Assembly (NCBI RefSeq): GCF_010725885.1 | Contig: NZ_AP022600.1 | Coordinates: forward strand, 6,200,001 to 6,264,000 | Direction: 5' to 3' | Length of the DNA: 64,000 nucleotides | Source of the DNA: Mycolicibacterium tokaiense | GTDB taxonomy: Bacteria > Actinomycetota > Actinomycetes > Mycobacteriales > Mycobacteriaceae | In this document: positions 45,332 through 53,947 of the stretch, one piece after another | Layout of the letters: the number at the start of each line of letters is the position of its first letter | Numbering within the stretch: position 1 is the stretch's first letter | Program-made: the position numbers and the translations under genes | Notes under the pieces: generated by a model | What the model was told of the DNA's origin: nothing | Databases searched by the model: none | What the model saw: only the letters and a program-made list of their open reading frames with translations

Positions 45332-46642
45332 ATGGCCGAGATCTTGATAGCTTCCATGCAGCCCGCCGGCCACGTCGGACCGCTGCTCAGCGTGGCCGAG
45401 GGGCTGGTGGCCCGCGGCGACCGGGTGACCGTCCTGACGGCGGCATGGCACGCCGACCGGATCCGGGCCGTCGGCGCCATTCCGGCGGCACTACCACCCG
45501 AGGCGGAATTCGACGAGACCGATCTGGAGGGTGAATTCCCGGGCCGCGCAGCGACATCGGGCATCACCCGGGTGAACTTCGACATCACCAATCTGTTCCT
45601 GGCGCCGATGCGCCACCAGTGCGCTGCCCTGACCGACCTGATGCTCACCACCCGGTATGACGCCGTGGTGGTCGACGCCGGATTCTTCGGCATCCTGCCG
45701 TTCCTGCTCGGGGAGCCGGCCGCCCGGCCGCCGGTGCTGATGTATTCCACCACACCGCTGATGATCAGCAGCCGCGATCACGCCCCCTTCGGCCTGGGTC
45801 TGCAACCCCGCGCCACCGCCGCGGGCCGGGTGCGCAACCGGGCGCTGAATGTGCTGTCGCAGCGGGTCATGATGCGCCCCTCGCACCAGGCCGCCAACGC
45901 CCAGTTGCGGCGCCTGAACGCCCCGCCGCTGCCCGTCTTCGTCATGGATTCCCCCGTCCTGGCCGACCGCCTCATCGCGCCGACCGTGCCGACTTTCGAC
46001 TACCCGCGGAGCGATCTGCCCGCCAATGTCCGCTATGTCGGCCAGGTGCAACCGCGGCCGACGCAGGGTTTCCAGCCGCCTCGCTGGTGGGCCGAACTCG
46101 ACGGCGACCGGCCGGTGGTGCACGTCACCCAGGGCACCATCGACAACGCCGACCTCGGCCGGCTCCTCGAACCCACCATCACGGCGCTGGCCGACGAGGA
46201 CGTGCTGGTGGTCGCCACCACCGGCGGCCGTCCCGTCGAGCAGATCGGGGTCGAGCTGCCCGCCAACGTGCGGGTGGCGGAGTACCTTCCGCACGACGTA
46301 CTGCTGCCGAAGATGAACGTGATGGTGACCAACGGCGGCTACGGGGCGGTGCAGCGCGCCCTGTCGGAAGGCGTACCGCTGGTGGTGGCCGGCGACACCG
46401 AAGACAAGCCCGAGGTCGCCGCGCGCGTGCAGTGGTCGGGCGCCGGCATCAACCTGGGCACCGGCACCCCGACAGCCGGGATGCTGCGTCGCGCCGTCCG
46501 CGACGTGCTGGACCACGACCACTTCCTGGCCCGCGCCCGGACGCTGGAAAGTGCCTACGCCCGCCGCGACGGGGTCGCCGAGATCGCCGCCCTGATCGAC
46601 GAGGTGATCGCCGAACGGGCCGTGGTGCGCGCAACACGCTGA
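45332..46642 (+). CDS. GT1-family glycosyltransferase (UGT/YjiC-like)
   Basis: 436-aa GT-B fold enzyme. The N-terminal acceptor domain opens ILIASMQPAGHVGPLLSVAEGL, the C-terminal nucleotide-sugar domain shows VVHVTQGTIDNADL, VRVAEYLPHDVLLPKMNVMVTNGGYGAVQ (the UGT signature, read in parts) and EGVPLVVAGDTEDKPEVAARV. Relatives glycosylate macrolides, sterols, peptidolipids or xenobiotics. GAGGAGGAG lies before ATG 45332. It stands alone, with a strong hairpin after the stop. The acceptor is unknown. Confidence 0.87.
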   Translation: MAEILIASMQPAGHVGPLLSVAEGLVARGDRVTVLTAAWHADRIRAVGAIPAALPPEAEFDETDLEGEFPGRAATSGITRVNFDITNLFLAPMRHQCAALTDLMLTTRYDAVVVDAGFFGILPFLLGEPAARPPVLMYSTTPLMISSRDHAPFGLGLQPRATAAGRVRNRALNVLSQRVMMRPSHQAANAQLRRLNAPPLPVFVMDSPVLADRLIAPTVPTFDYPRSDLPANVRYVGQVQPRPTQGFQPPRWWAELDGDRPVVHVTQGTIDNADLGRLLEPTITALADEDVLVVATTGGRPVEQIGVELPANVRVAEYLPHDVLLPKMNVMVTNGGYGAVQRALSEGVPLVVAGDTEDKPEVAARVQWSGAGINLGTGTPTAGMLRRAVRDVLDHDHFLARARTLESAYARRDGVAEIAALIDEVIAERAVVRATR

Positions 46643-46650
46643 GAACACAT

Positions 46651-46680
46651 CAGCGCCCCCTTCTCGCGAAGGGGGCGCTG
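46651..46680. terminator. Bidirectional hairpin between glycosyltransferase gene and clpX
   Basis: A perfect 13-bp stem CAGCGCCCCCTTC/GAAGGGGGCGCTG around a TCGC loop, located 8 bp after the glycosyltransferase stop and 18 bp before the clpX 3' end. It can serve both convergent genes. Confidence 0.82.
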
Positions 46681-46698
46681 ATCTCTGGGGCTCGGGAG

Positions 46699-47985
46699 CT
46701 AGGCGCTCTTGTCGCGACGCTCCGTGCGAGAAGGCTTGCGCGGCACGATGGTCGGCAGCACGTTGTCGTCCACGGTCTCCTTGGTGACGACCACCTTGGC
46801 GACGTCATCGCGGCTGGGGATGTCGTACATCACCGGAAGCAGGACCTCTTCCATGATGGCGCGCAGGCCGCGGGCACCGGTACCGCGATGGATGGCCTGA
46901 TCGGCGATGGCCTCCAGCGCGTCGGCGGTGAACTCCAGCTCCACGCCGTCCATGTCGAACAGGCGGGTGTACTGCTTGACCAACGCGTTCTTGGGCTGGG
47001 ACAGGATCTGGACCAGCGATTCCTTGTCCAGGTTGGTCACCGACGCCACCACCGGCAGGCGGCCGATGAACTCCGGGATCAGCCCGAACTTGATCAGGTC
47101 CTCGGGCATGACCTCCGAGAAGTGATCCTGGGTGTCGGTCTCGGCCTTGCTGCGGACCTCGGCGCCGAAGCCGATGCCGCGCTTGCCCACGCGATCGGAC
47201 ACGATCTTCTCCAGGCCGGCGAACGCACCCGCGACGATGAACAGCACGTTGGTGGTGTCGATCTGGATGAATTCCTGGTGGGGGTGCTTGCGTCCACCCT
47301 GCGGCGGCACCGAGGCCTGCGTGCCTTCGAGGATCTTCAGCAGTGCCTGCTGCACGCCTTCACCGGAGACGTCGCGGGTGATCGACGGGTTCTCGCTCTT
47401 GCGGGCGATCTTGTCGACCTCGTCGATGTAGATGATGCCGGTCTCGGCCCGCTTGACGTCGTAGTCCGCGGCCTGGATCAGCTTCAGCAGGATGTTCTCG
47501 ACGTCCTCGCCCACGTAGCCGGCCTCGGTGAGGGCGGTGGCATCTGCGATGGCGAACGGGACATTGAGCATCTTGGCCAGCGTCTGCGCCAGGTAGGTCT
47601 TGCCGCAGCCGGTGGGGCCGAGCATCAGGATGTTCGACTTGGCCAGCTCGACCGACTCTCCGGAACGGGAGTCGCGGCCGCTCTTCTCGCCGGCCTGGAT
47701 GCGCTTGTAGTGGTTGTAGACGGCCACGGCCAGTGTCCGCTTGGCGGTGTCCTGTCCGATGACGTAGCCCTCCAGGAAATCCCGGATCTCCGAAGGCTTG
47801 GGCAGCTCGTCGAGCTTGACGTCGTCGGCGTCAGCCAGTTCCTCTTCGATGATCTCGTTGCAGAGGTCGATGCACTCGTCGCAGATGTAGACCCCGGGGC
47901 CCGCAATGAGCTTCTTGACCTGCTTTTGGCTCTTCCCGCAGAAAGAGCACTTCAGCAGGTCACCGCCATCTCCAATGCGCGCCAT
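46699..47985 (-). CDS. clpX: ATP-dependent protease ATPase subunit ClpX
   Basis: 428 aa. An N-terminal zinc-binding domain ([11 protein letters not shown] and [10 protein letters not shown]), Walker A GPTGCGKT (about residue 123), Walker [11 protein letters not shown], and the IGF ClpP-docking loop in GKRGIGFG are present. ClpX unfolds substrates and feeds them to ClpP1P2. ATG 47985 matches the family start; the longer frame upstream crosses palindromic leader sequence. Same gene order and length as M. tuberculosis. Confidence 0.96.
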   Translation of the reverse strand: MARIGDGGDLLKCSFCGKSQKQVKKLIAGPGVYICDECIDLCNEIIEEELADADDVKLDELPKPSEIRDFLEGYVIGQDTAKRTLAVAVYNHYKRIQAGEKSGRDSRSGESVELAKSNILMLGPTGCGKTYLAQTLAKMLNVPFAIADATALTEAGYVGEDVENILLKLIQAADYDVKRAETGIIYIDEVDKIARKSENPSITRDVSGEGVQQALLKILEGTQASVPPQGGRKHPHQEFIQIDTTNVLFIVAGAFAGLEKIVSDRVGKRGIGFGAEVRSKAETDTQDHFSEVMPEDLIKFGLIPEFIGRLPVVASVTNLDKESLVQILSQPKNALVKQYTRLFDMDGVELEFTADALEAIADQAIHRGTGARGLRAIMEEVLLPVMYDIPSRDDVAKVVVTKETVDDNVLPTIVPRKPSRTERRDKSA

Positions 47986-48062
47986 GGTGCAGGGGTCCCA
48001 CTTCCTGTCCGCCGGTGGAGTCCACCGGAATGCCGGGCTGTCTCTGGTGCTCTTCCCGACGC

Positions 48063-48120
48063 TACCCGCTTGCGCGGGTACTGGGCGACCGATAAAGCGA
48101 ATAGCGTCGGTGGTATTCGC
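48063..48120 (-). promoter_or_regulatory. Inverted repeats in the clpX leader/promoter
   Basis: TACCCGC-ttgc-GCGGGTA (48063-48080) is a perfect 7-bp hairpin 78 bp before the clpX start. GCGAAT (48097-48102) and ATTCGC (48115-48120) form inverted arms 12 bp apart, resembling the GCGAA/TTCGC composition of ClgR-type sites. Assignment to ClgR is tentative. Confidence 0.35.
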
Positions 48121-48174
48121 CTGTCGCAAGAACATAGCGTCTGCGGCCCCGTGCGGGGCGCGCAACGCGCGGCC

Positions 48175-48203
48175 GTGTCGCGGTGGTTATCCGACCGCGA
48201 CAC
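48175..48203. terminator. Hairpin terminator downstream of clpP2
   Basis: GTGTCGCGGT (48175-48184) pairs with ACCGCGACAC (48194-48203), and the loop GGTTATCCG can add two G-C pairs. It lies 12 bp beyond the clpP2 stop on the minus strand and is a plausible end of the clpP1-clpP2 message. Confidence 0.65.
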
Positions 48204-48215
48204 CGCCGCCGCGTG

Positions 48216-48854
48216 TCAGGCCGACTGGGCCGAGAGCTTGCGGTACTCCAGCACCGTGTCGATGATCCCGTAGTCCTTGGCCTCCGCGGCCGTCAGGATC
48301 TTGTCGCGGTCGGTGTCCTTGCGGATGACGGCCGGGTCCTTGCCGGTGTGGCGCGCCAGCGTGGTGTCCATCAACGTGCGCATGCGCTCGATCTCGGCGG
48401 CCTGGATCTCGAGGTCGGAAACCTGACCCTGGATGGCGCCGCCGACCGCGGGCTGGTGGATGAGCACGCGGGCGTTGGGCAGCGCCAGGCGCTTGCCCGG
48501 GGTGCCCGCGGCCAGCAGCACCGCGGCGGCCGAGGCGGCCTGCCCCAGGCACACCGTCTGGATGTCGGCGCGGACGTACTGCATGGTGTCGTAGATCGCC
48601 ATCAGGCTGGTGAACGAGCCACCGGGCGAGTTGATGTACATCGTGATATCGCGGTCAGGATCCAACGACTCCAGCACCAGCAGCTGGGCCATGATGTCGT
48701 TGGCCGAGGCGTCGTCCACCTGCACGCCGAGGAAGATGATGCGCTCCTCGAACAGCTTGTTGTACGGGTTGGACTCCTTGACACCGAAGCTGGAGTGCTC
48801 GATGAACGACGGCAGGATGTACCGGGCGCTCGGGTGCAGATCGGGGTTGGTCAT
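48216..48854 (-). CDS. clpP2: ATP-dependent Clp protease proteolytic subunit ClpP2
   Basis: 212 aa. Catalytic Ser in [13 protein letters not shown], His in LIHQPAVGG and an Asp in KDTDRDKI are present. N-terminal residues [22 protein letters not shown] match mycobacterial ClpP2 (read in two parts). It forms the mixed ClpP1P2 tetradecamer with ClpP1, essential in mycobacteria. The ATG overlaps the clpP1 stop (ATGA). Confidence 0.96.
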   Translation of the reverse strand: MTNPDLHPSARYILPSFIEHSSFGVKESNPYNKLFEERIIFLGVQVDDASANDIMAQLLVLESLDPDRDITMYINSPGGSFTSLMAIYDTMQYVRADIQTVCLGQAASAAAVLLAAGTPGKRLALPNARVLIHQPAVGGAIQGQVSDLEIQAAEIERMRTLMDTTLARHTGKDPAVIRKDTDRDKILTAAEAKDYGIIDTVLEYRKLSAQSA

Positions 48855-49444
48855 GAGGCACTCCCGTTGAGGTGGGCGCGGGTGATGATGTGGTCGACGA
48901 AGCCGTACTCGAGGGCCTCGGGTGCGGTGAACCACCGGTCACGGTCGGCGTCGGCCTCGATGCGCTCCAGCGGCTGACCGGTGAACTCGGCGTTGAGCCG
49001 GTTCATCTCCTTCTTGGTCAGCGCGTACTGCTCGGCCTGGATCGCGATGTCGGCGGCACTACCACCGATGCCGGCCGACGGCTGGTGCATCATGATGCGC
49101 GCGTGCGGCAGGGCGAAGCGCTTGCCCCGGGTGCCTGCGGCGAGCAGGAACTCACCCATCGAGGCGGCCATGCCCATGGCGTAGGTGGCCACGTCGCACG
49201 GTGCGAGCACCATCGTGTCGTAGATGGCCATGCCGGCGCTGACGGAGCCGCCCGGCGAGTTGATGTAGAGGTTGATGTCCTTGGTGGGGTCCTCGGCCGC
49301 CAGCAGCAGAATCTGCGCGCACAGCCGGTTGGCGATGTCGTCGTCGACCTGGGTGCCCAGGAAGATGATCCGCTCGGCCAGCAACCGCTCGTAGACCGAG
49401 TCGGTGAGGTTCAGGCCCATGGACCCGGAACGCATGTCAGTCAC
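48851..49444 (-). CDS. clpP1: ATP-dependent Clp protease proteolytic subunit ClpP1
   Basis: 197 aa. Catalytic Ser in [14 protein letters not shown], His in [11 protein letters not shown] and Asp in [24 protein letters not shown] is the conserved strand. The N terminus [21 protein letters not shown] agrees with M. tuberculosis ClpP1, supporting GTG 49444. First gene of the clpP1-clpP2 operon. Confidence 0.96.
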   Translation of the reverse strand: MTDMRSGSMGLNLTDSVYERLLAERIIFLGTQVDDDIANRLCAQILLLAAEDPTKDINLYINSPGGSVSAGMAIYDTMVLAPCDVATYAMGMAASMGEFLLAAGTRGKRFALPHARIMMHQPSAGIGGSAADIAIQAEQYALTKKEMNRLNAEFTGQPLERIEADADRDRWFTAPEALEYGFVDHIITRAHLNGSAS

Positions 49445-49510
49445 GACGGGATACCTGCTTTCTCGTGTTCATACTCAAACGACCCTAACCAACCCGCCGA
49501 CACCTGCACT

Positions 49511-49553
49511 CCCCCAGACCGGTGCTTTCGCTGTGAGCGTCACGGTCCGGGGG
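49511..49553. terminator. Hairpin downstream of tig
   Basis: CCCCCAGACCG (49511-49521) pairs with CGGTCCGGGGG (49543-49553) with one mismatch; the loop contains further CGCT/AGCG pairing. It lies 16 bp past the tig stop and contains the same CGGTCCGGGG core as the hairpin at 40.1 kb. Confidence 0.65.
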
Positions 49554-49568
49554 TGCCGGCGTCGTCTG

Positions 49569-50969
49569 CTACTTGGTGTCGCCGTCGGGCTCGACCGACG
49601 ATTCCGCCTCGTCCTCGGCCTCTTCGGCCTCGGCATCGGCCTCGTCGGCGCCGGATCCGAAGAACTCCGAGGTGTCGATCACAGCACCGCTGGAATCGGT
49701 GATGGTGGCCGCCTCCACGACAGCGGCGACCGTCAGGCCGCGGCGCACGTCGGCGAACATCGCGGGCAGCTGGTTGTTCTGCTGCAGCACCTGCAGCAGC
49801 TGCTGAGGCTCGATGCCGTACTGGCGCGACATCAGCACCAGCCGCTCGGTCAGGTCGTTCTGACCCACCTGGATGTCGAGGTCGTCGGCGATGGCGTCCA
49901 TCAGCAGCTGGGTCTTGACGGCCTTCTCCGCGTTGGTGCGGGCCTCGGCGTCGAATTCCTCGCGGCTGCTGCCCTGCTCGGCCAACTGCTCGGCGAAACG
50001 CTCTTCGCTGTGGTCGAGGCCGTGGATGGCCTGGTGCACGGTCTCGTCGACCTGCGCCTGCACGATCTTCTCCGGCAGCGCCACCTCGACCTGCTCCAGC
50101 AGGGTCTCCAGGGTCTTGTCCCGGATGCTCTCGGCCTGCTGGATGCGCTTGTAGCGCTCGACCTGCTCGGACAGGTTGGCCTTCAGCTCGTCGATGGTGT
50201 CGAACTCGCTGGCCAGCTGGGCGAACTCGTCGTCGGGCTCGGGCAGCTCGCGCTCCTTGACCGACCCGACGGTGACGGTGACCTCGGCCTCCTGGCCGGC
50301 GTGCTCACCGGCGGCCAGGGTGGTGGTGAAGACCTTGGTCTCGCCCGCCTTGAGACCGATGATCGCCTCGTCCAGGCCCTCGATCAGCTGGCCGGAGCCG
50401 ATCTCGTGGGACAGGCCCTCGGTCTTGGCGTCGGGCACGTCCTGGCCGTCGACGGTGGCCGAGAGGTCGATGGAGACGAAGTCGCCCTCCTGGGCCGGAC
50501 GGTCCACCCCCGTGAGGGTGCCGAACCGCGCGCGCAGGTTCTGCAGTTCCTTGTCGATGTCCTCGTCACTGATCTCGATGGGATCGACCTCGACCTTGAG
50601 CGCGCTCAGGTCGGGCAGCGTGATCTCGGGGCGGACGTCCACCTCGGCGGTGAACACCAGCTCCTCGCCGTCCTCGATCTTGGTGACCTCGATCTCGGGC
50701 TGCCCCAGCGGCTTGACGTCGGTGGTGGTGACGGCCTCGCTGTAGCGGGCCGGCAGTGCGTCGTTGACCACCTGCTCCAGCACGGCGCCGCGACCGATGC
50801 GGGCCTCGAGCAGCTTGGCCGGGGCCTTGCCCGGGCGGAAGCCGGGCAGGCGGACCTGCTTGGCCAGCTCCTTGTATGCGCGGTCGAAGTCCGGTTTCAG
50901 TTCTTCGAAGGGCACCTCCGTGGTGATCCGCACCCGGGTGGGGCTCAACTGCTCGACGGTGCTCTTCAC
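49569..50969 (-). CDS. tig: Trigger factor (ribosome-associated chaperone)
   Basis: 466 aa, the length of the M. tuberculosis protein. The ribosome-binding signature is in [19 protein letters not shown] (about residues 40-58), the FKBP-type PPIase domain covers about 155-240 ([27 protein letters not shown]), and an acidic C-terminal tail rich in Asp/Glu/Ala closes it. It folds nascent chains and has prolyl isomerase activity. GTG 50969 has GAGGAG upstream; the longer frame would run into tRNA-Pro. Confidence 0.95.
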   Translation of the reverse strand: MKSTVEQLSPTRVRITTEVPFEELKPDFDRAYKELAKQVRLPGFRPGKAPAKLLEARIGRGAVLEQVVNDALPARYSEAVTTTDVKPLGQPEIEVTKIEDGEELVFTAEVDVRPEITLPDLSALKVEVDPIEISDEDIDKELQNLRARFGTLTGVDRPAQEGDFVSIDLSATVDGQDVPDAKTEGLSHEIGSGQLIEGLDEAIIGLKAGETKVFTTTLAAGEHAGQEAEVTVTVGSVKERELPEPDDEFAQLASEFDTIDELKANLSEQVERYKRIQQAESIRDKTLETLLEQVEVALPEKIVQAQVDETVHQAIHGLDHSEERFAEQLAEQGSSREEFDAEARTNAEKAVKTQLLMDAIADDLDIQVGQNDLTERLVLMSRQYGIEPQQLLQVLQQNNQLPAMFADVRRGLTVAAVVEAATITDSSGAVIDTSEFFGSGADEADAEAEEAEDEAESSVEPDGDTK

Positions 50970-51040
50970 TGGTACTCCTCGAATCACTTTCGATGGTCTG
51001 TCCATCGCCTGGGGCGATGTTCGGTCGGTGGTCGTGCTGG

Positions 51041-51114
51041 TCGGGGTGACAGGATTTGAACCTGCGGCCTTCCGCTCCCAAAGCGGATGCGCTACCAAGC
51101 TGCGCTACACCCCG
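51041..51114 (-). tRNA. tRNA-Pro (anticodon TGG)
   Basis: 74-nt cloverleaf on the minus strand. The acceptor CGGGGTG pairs with CACCCCG, the anticodon stem TCCGC/GCGGA closes the loop TTTGGGA with anticodon TGG, and the T arm contains GGTTCAAATCC. CCA is not encoded. It lies just upstream of tig. Confidence 0.95.
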
Positions 51115-51246
51115 GCATGCTCATCACAAGCCCACGGCATCCTACGGCGTGCGCGCGCACGATCCGAACCAGGCGGTACCCGGCTCGGGGGGATCAATTG
51201 GATTTGAGCTCCACCGGGCCGGTACAGTCTGGCTCGAGCAATGCAC

Positions 51247-51320
51247 GCGGGCGTAGCTCAATGGTAGAGCCCTAGTCTTCCAAACTAGCTACGCGGGTTC
51301 GATTCCCGTCGCCCGCTCCA
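51247..51320 (+). tRNA. tRNA-Gly (anticodon TCC), CCA encoded
   Basis: Acceptor GCGGGCG pairs with CGCCCGC; the D arm reads TAGCTCAATGGTAGAG, the anticodon stem CTAGT/ACTAG closes loop CTTCCAA with anticodon TCC, and the T arm is GGGTTCGATTCCC. The 3' CCA is present in the DNA (51318-51320). Confidence 0.96.
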
Positions 51321-51576
51321 CGAGACCGGCGCAGGGTCCGTCGAACGATGTTTCGGCGGACCGCGCAGTCACTCCCCAGCTCGCCACACAGCAACATCTG
51401 GCGAATTTCTGGTTTCGTTTGCCGGACACTGCGGCGACACCTTCGTCAATACTTTGCTCGTTTTCCCCGTTTCGCCCTGACCAGGCGTTAGGGTCTGCCT
51501 GAATTCATCATCGGCTGCCGTCCGGCGTGCTCACCGCGCGGGCCCGGCATGTCCACAGGCAGGGGAACTGGTCTTC

Positions 51577-52986
51577 ATGGCAACAACACATCCGCGTCGC
51601 ACCACCGCCGCAGCCACCGCGGGCCTGGCCCTGGCCGGCCTGGGCGCGCTGGCGTTCACCGCGGCACTGCAACCGGGTGCGGCCACCGTCGACGTGGCGC
51701 TGACCACCTCGGAGTCCAGCCTCAACTACCTGCTGGACGGCAACGGGCACGCACTCGGCATGGCGGCCTTCACCAGTTCCTCGTTCACCATGGGAACGGC
51801 CATCGGCGACGGCGGCTGGCTGATCGGCAACGGCATCGATGCTGCGGCCGACTGCACCGGCACCGCCTGCAACGGAGGCAACGGCGGCGTGCTGTGGGGC
51901 AACGGCGGAAACGGCGCCAACGGCGGGCACGGCGGCGATGGCGGTTTCCTGTTCGGCAACGGCGGCGACGGCGGCACTGGCATGCAGGCGGTGTACGCCG
52001 AGGACGGCACGCTGGTGTCCGCGGCCACCGCGGGCGGGCGCGGCGGGAACGGCGGCTGGGTGATCGGCAACGGCGGAGACGGCGGCAACGGCGCCGAGGC
52101 AACCTACGACGTCACCACGGACACGCGCACCTCCCAGGCCACGAGGGGCGGCAACGGCGGACGCGGCGGACTGTTGTCCGGCGACGGCGGCAACGGCGGC
52201 ATCGGCGGTGATGACGACAACCTGCTCGGCGCGGACGCGCCTCCTGGGCTGGCGGACGCCTTCGGCGCGGCGGGCGGCAACGGCGGACGCGGTGGATGGG
52301 TGTTCGGCGACGGGGGTGACGGCGGCACCGGCGGCCGCGGCATCGGCAACGGCGGCAACGGCACCGGCGGTGTCGGCGGCGAAGGTGGCGACACCACGTT
52401 CGGCGAGGCCGGCAAGGGCGGCACCGGCGGCTTCGGCGCCGCCGAAGAGTCCCCGGGCACCACGGCCACCGGCGGTACCGGGGGTGCGGGAGGTTACGCC
52501 GTGGTCGGCGACGGCGGTGACGGCGGCACCGGAGGTGGCGCCAACAACTGGGACGACAGCGGAGACGAGACCTCTATCTCGATCGGCGGCACGGGCGGCA
52601 AGGGCGGCAACTCGTCGTGGGGTGGCACCGGTGGCACCGGCGGCCGGGGCGGTGACAGCGACGGCAACAGCACCACCAGCATCGGCGGCCAGGGCGGCCA
52701 GGGCGGCCGCGGCGGCGTCCTGGCCGGCAACGGGGGCGGTGGCGGCCGCGGCGGCGACGGCAGCTCCCAGAACAACGGCGACACCGTCGGCGGCAGCGGC
52801 GGCTTCGGCGGAAACGGGGGTGCCGTGGGCGGCGACGGCGGCAACGGCGGCGACGGCGGCAACGCCTCGACCGGCCCCGGCGGCGACGCCGACGGCGGCA
52901 AGGGCGGCTCCGGCGGCACCGGTGGCGTCGGCGGCAGCTCGGGTGGGCCCGGCACCGACGGCACCTCCAACGGCGGCGCCGGCTAG
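51577..52986 (+). CDS. Exported PGRS-type glycine-rich protein without PE domain (paralogue 1)
   Basis: 469 aa. A Sec-type signal peptide (about residues 1-35, TAGLALAGLGALAFTAAL) replaces the PE domain expected in PE_PGRS proteins. Then come a 45-residue Ser/Thr-rich segment and a GRPLI-like linker WLIGNGIDAAADC-TGTAC with two cysteines, followed by about 370 residues of GGxGGx repeats with interspersed Asn, Asp and Thr. It is a clear paralogue of the protein at 61625, sharing the linker, NGGNGGVLWGNGGNGANGG and the VYxxxxGxLxSAA interruption. Probably a cell-wall or surface protein; function unknown. GGGGAACT precedes ATG 51577. Confidence 0.85.
   Translation: MATTHPRRTTAAATAGLALAGLGALAFTAALQPGAATVDVALTTSESSLNYLLDGNGHALGMAAFTSSSFTMGTAIGDGGWLIGNGIDAAADCTGTACNGGNGGVLWGNGGNGANGGHGGDGGFLFGNGGDGGTGMQAVYAEDGTLVSAATAGGRGGNGGWVIGNGGDGGNGAEATYDVTTDTRTSQATRGGNGGRGGLLSGDGGNGGIGGDDDNLLGADAPPGLADAFGAAGGNGGRGGWVFGDGGDGGTGGRGIGNGGNGTGGVGGEGGDTTFGEAGKGGTGGFGAAEESPGTTATGGTGGAGGYAVVGDGGDGGTGGGANNWDDSGDETSISIGGTGGKGGNSSWGGTGGTGGRGGDSDGNSTTSIGGQGGQGGRGGVLAGNGGGGGRGGDGSSQNNGDTVGGSGGFGGNGGAVGGDGGNGGDGGNASTGPGGDADGGKGGSGGTGGVGGSSGGPGTDGTSNGGAG
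51880..52984 (+). repeat. PGRS GGCGGC-type codon repeat tract
   Basis: Irregular tandem repeats of GGCGGCAAC, GGCGGCGAC and GGCGGCACC units, encoding Gly-Gly-Asn/Asp/Thr. Such tracts are prone to slippage and recombination and match the repeat class seen in PE_PGRS genes. Confidence 0.9.
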
Positions 52987-53166
52987 CCCCGAAGGGGTTG
53001 CCAGACAACAGCATTCATCGTTCGAGGGCCATCACAGCCCCGGCGGCGCGCGCCCTGACATCACCAGCGCATCCCGTGGCCGTCTCGATCACGTAACGAA
53101 ACGTGTCGGGGCTGTGGTGGCACGATCCGTTGCGGTACGCTGCCCCGCTTGGTTACAGTCCTGACC

Positions 53167-53838
53167 GTGGGACGCCATTCTCTACCGACGACGCGGCGCA
53201 GGCCGTCCATGGTCGTCGCCGCCGTGGCCGTCCCCGCCGCCCTGCTCTTCATCGCCAGGGGCGACGTAGGCCCGGTGCCAGTCGAGGTCCAGGCGGCCCC
53301 CGTGGTGGACCAGATCGAACCGAGCCCCGACCAGACCGCCGCCCTGTGCTGCACAGAGTTCGTGGCCGTCGCCCCCATGGGCTTCGCGGGCGGCAACCTC
53401 ACCTACACGGCCGACCAGAACGCGTCCGCCTCGCGAGGGTTGCGCACCGTGGAACGCACCCTGCCCGCCGGCGTCGCACCCGAGCGCGGCCTGCAGGTCC
53501 GGACCATCCTGACCGCCCGCAGCATCAGCGCAGTGTTCCCGGAGATCCAGCAGATCGGCGGCGTCAGGTCCGATGCCCTGCGCTGGCATCCCGACGGTCT
53601 GGCGCTCGACGTGATGATCGACAACCCCAACTCCGCGGCGGGCATCGAGCTGGGCAATCAGATCGTGGCGTACGTCCTCAAACATGCCGATCGGTTCGGC
53701 ATCCAGGACGCCATCTGGCGCGGCGTCTACTACACCCCGAGCGGAGCCCAGCGTGGCGGCTACGGCCATTACGACCACGTGCACATCACCACCACCGGCG
53801 GGGGCTACCCCAGCGGCGGCGAGATCTACTACCGCTGA
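53167..53838 (+). CDS. Exported VldE/ARB_07466-like C-terminal domain protein
   Basis: 223 aa. An N-terminal hydrophobic segment (about residues 16-32, MVVAAVAVPAALLFIA) acts as signal or anchor. The C-terminal domain contains RSDALRWHPDGLALDVMID and YGHYDHVHI, the HxxGxAxD and DHVH pattern of M15-peptidase-like proteins in actinobacteria. It may bind or cut peptidoglycan (inference). A CC pair occurs in ALCCTEF. TACAGT lies 7 nt before GTG 53167, consistent with a leaderless message. Confidence 0.78.
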   Translation: MGRHSLPTTRRRPSMVVAAVAVPAALLFIARGDVGPVPVEVQAAPVVDQIEPSPDQTAALCCTEFVAVAPMGFAGGNLTYTADQNASASRGLRTVERTLPAGVAPERGLQVRTILTARSISAVFPEIQQIGGVRSDALRWHPDGLALDVMIDNPNSAAGIELGNQIVAYVLKHADRFGIQDAIWRGVYYTPSGAQRGGYGHYDHVHITTTGGGYPSGGEIYYR

Positions 53839-53947
53839 GCCGGCTGCGCCAGTCCTCTCGGCCACTCTAATTTGCGAATGCCGTCAATTGCGGCGCTGAT
53901 CGGCGGTACTGTCGGCCCACATTCCGTCGACTGGCAAAGAGGTCAAG

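Noticed and set aside
46087..48273. 728-codon plus-strand open frame
   Set aside because: Antisense of clpX and an out-of-frame read of the glycosyltransferase gene; no domain recognisable.
51480..51500. IdeR-like TTAGGGTCTGCCTGAAT upstream of the first PGRS-type gene
   Set aside because: Only about 8 of 19 consensus matches and no dyad, unlike the 61488-61506 site.
51880..52984. CRISPR-like regular repeats
   Set aside because: Repeats are in-frame Gly codon tracts of 6-15 nt without constant spacers or leader; they are PGRS coding repeats.
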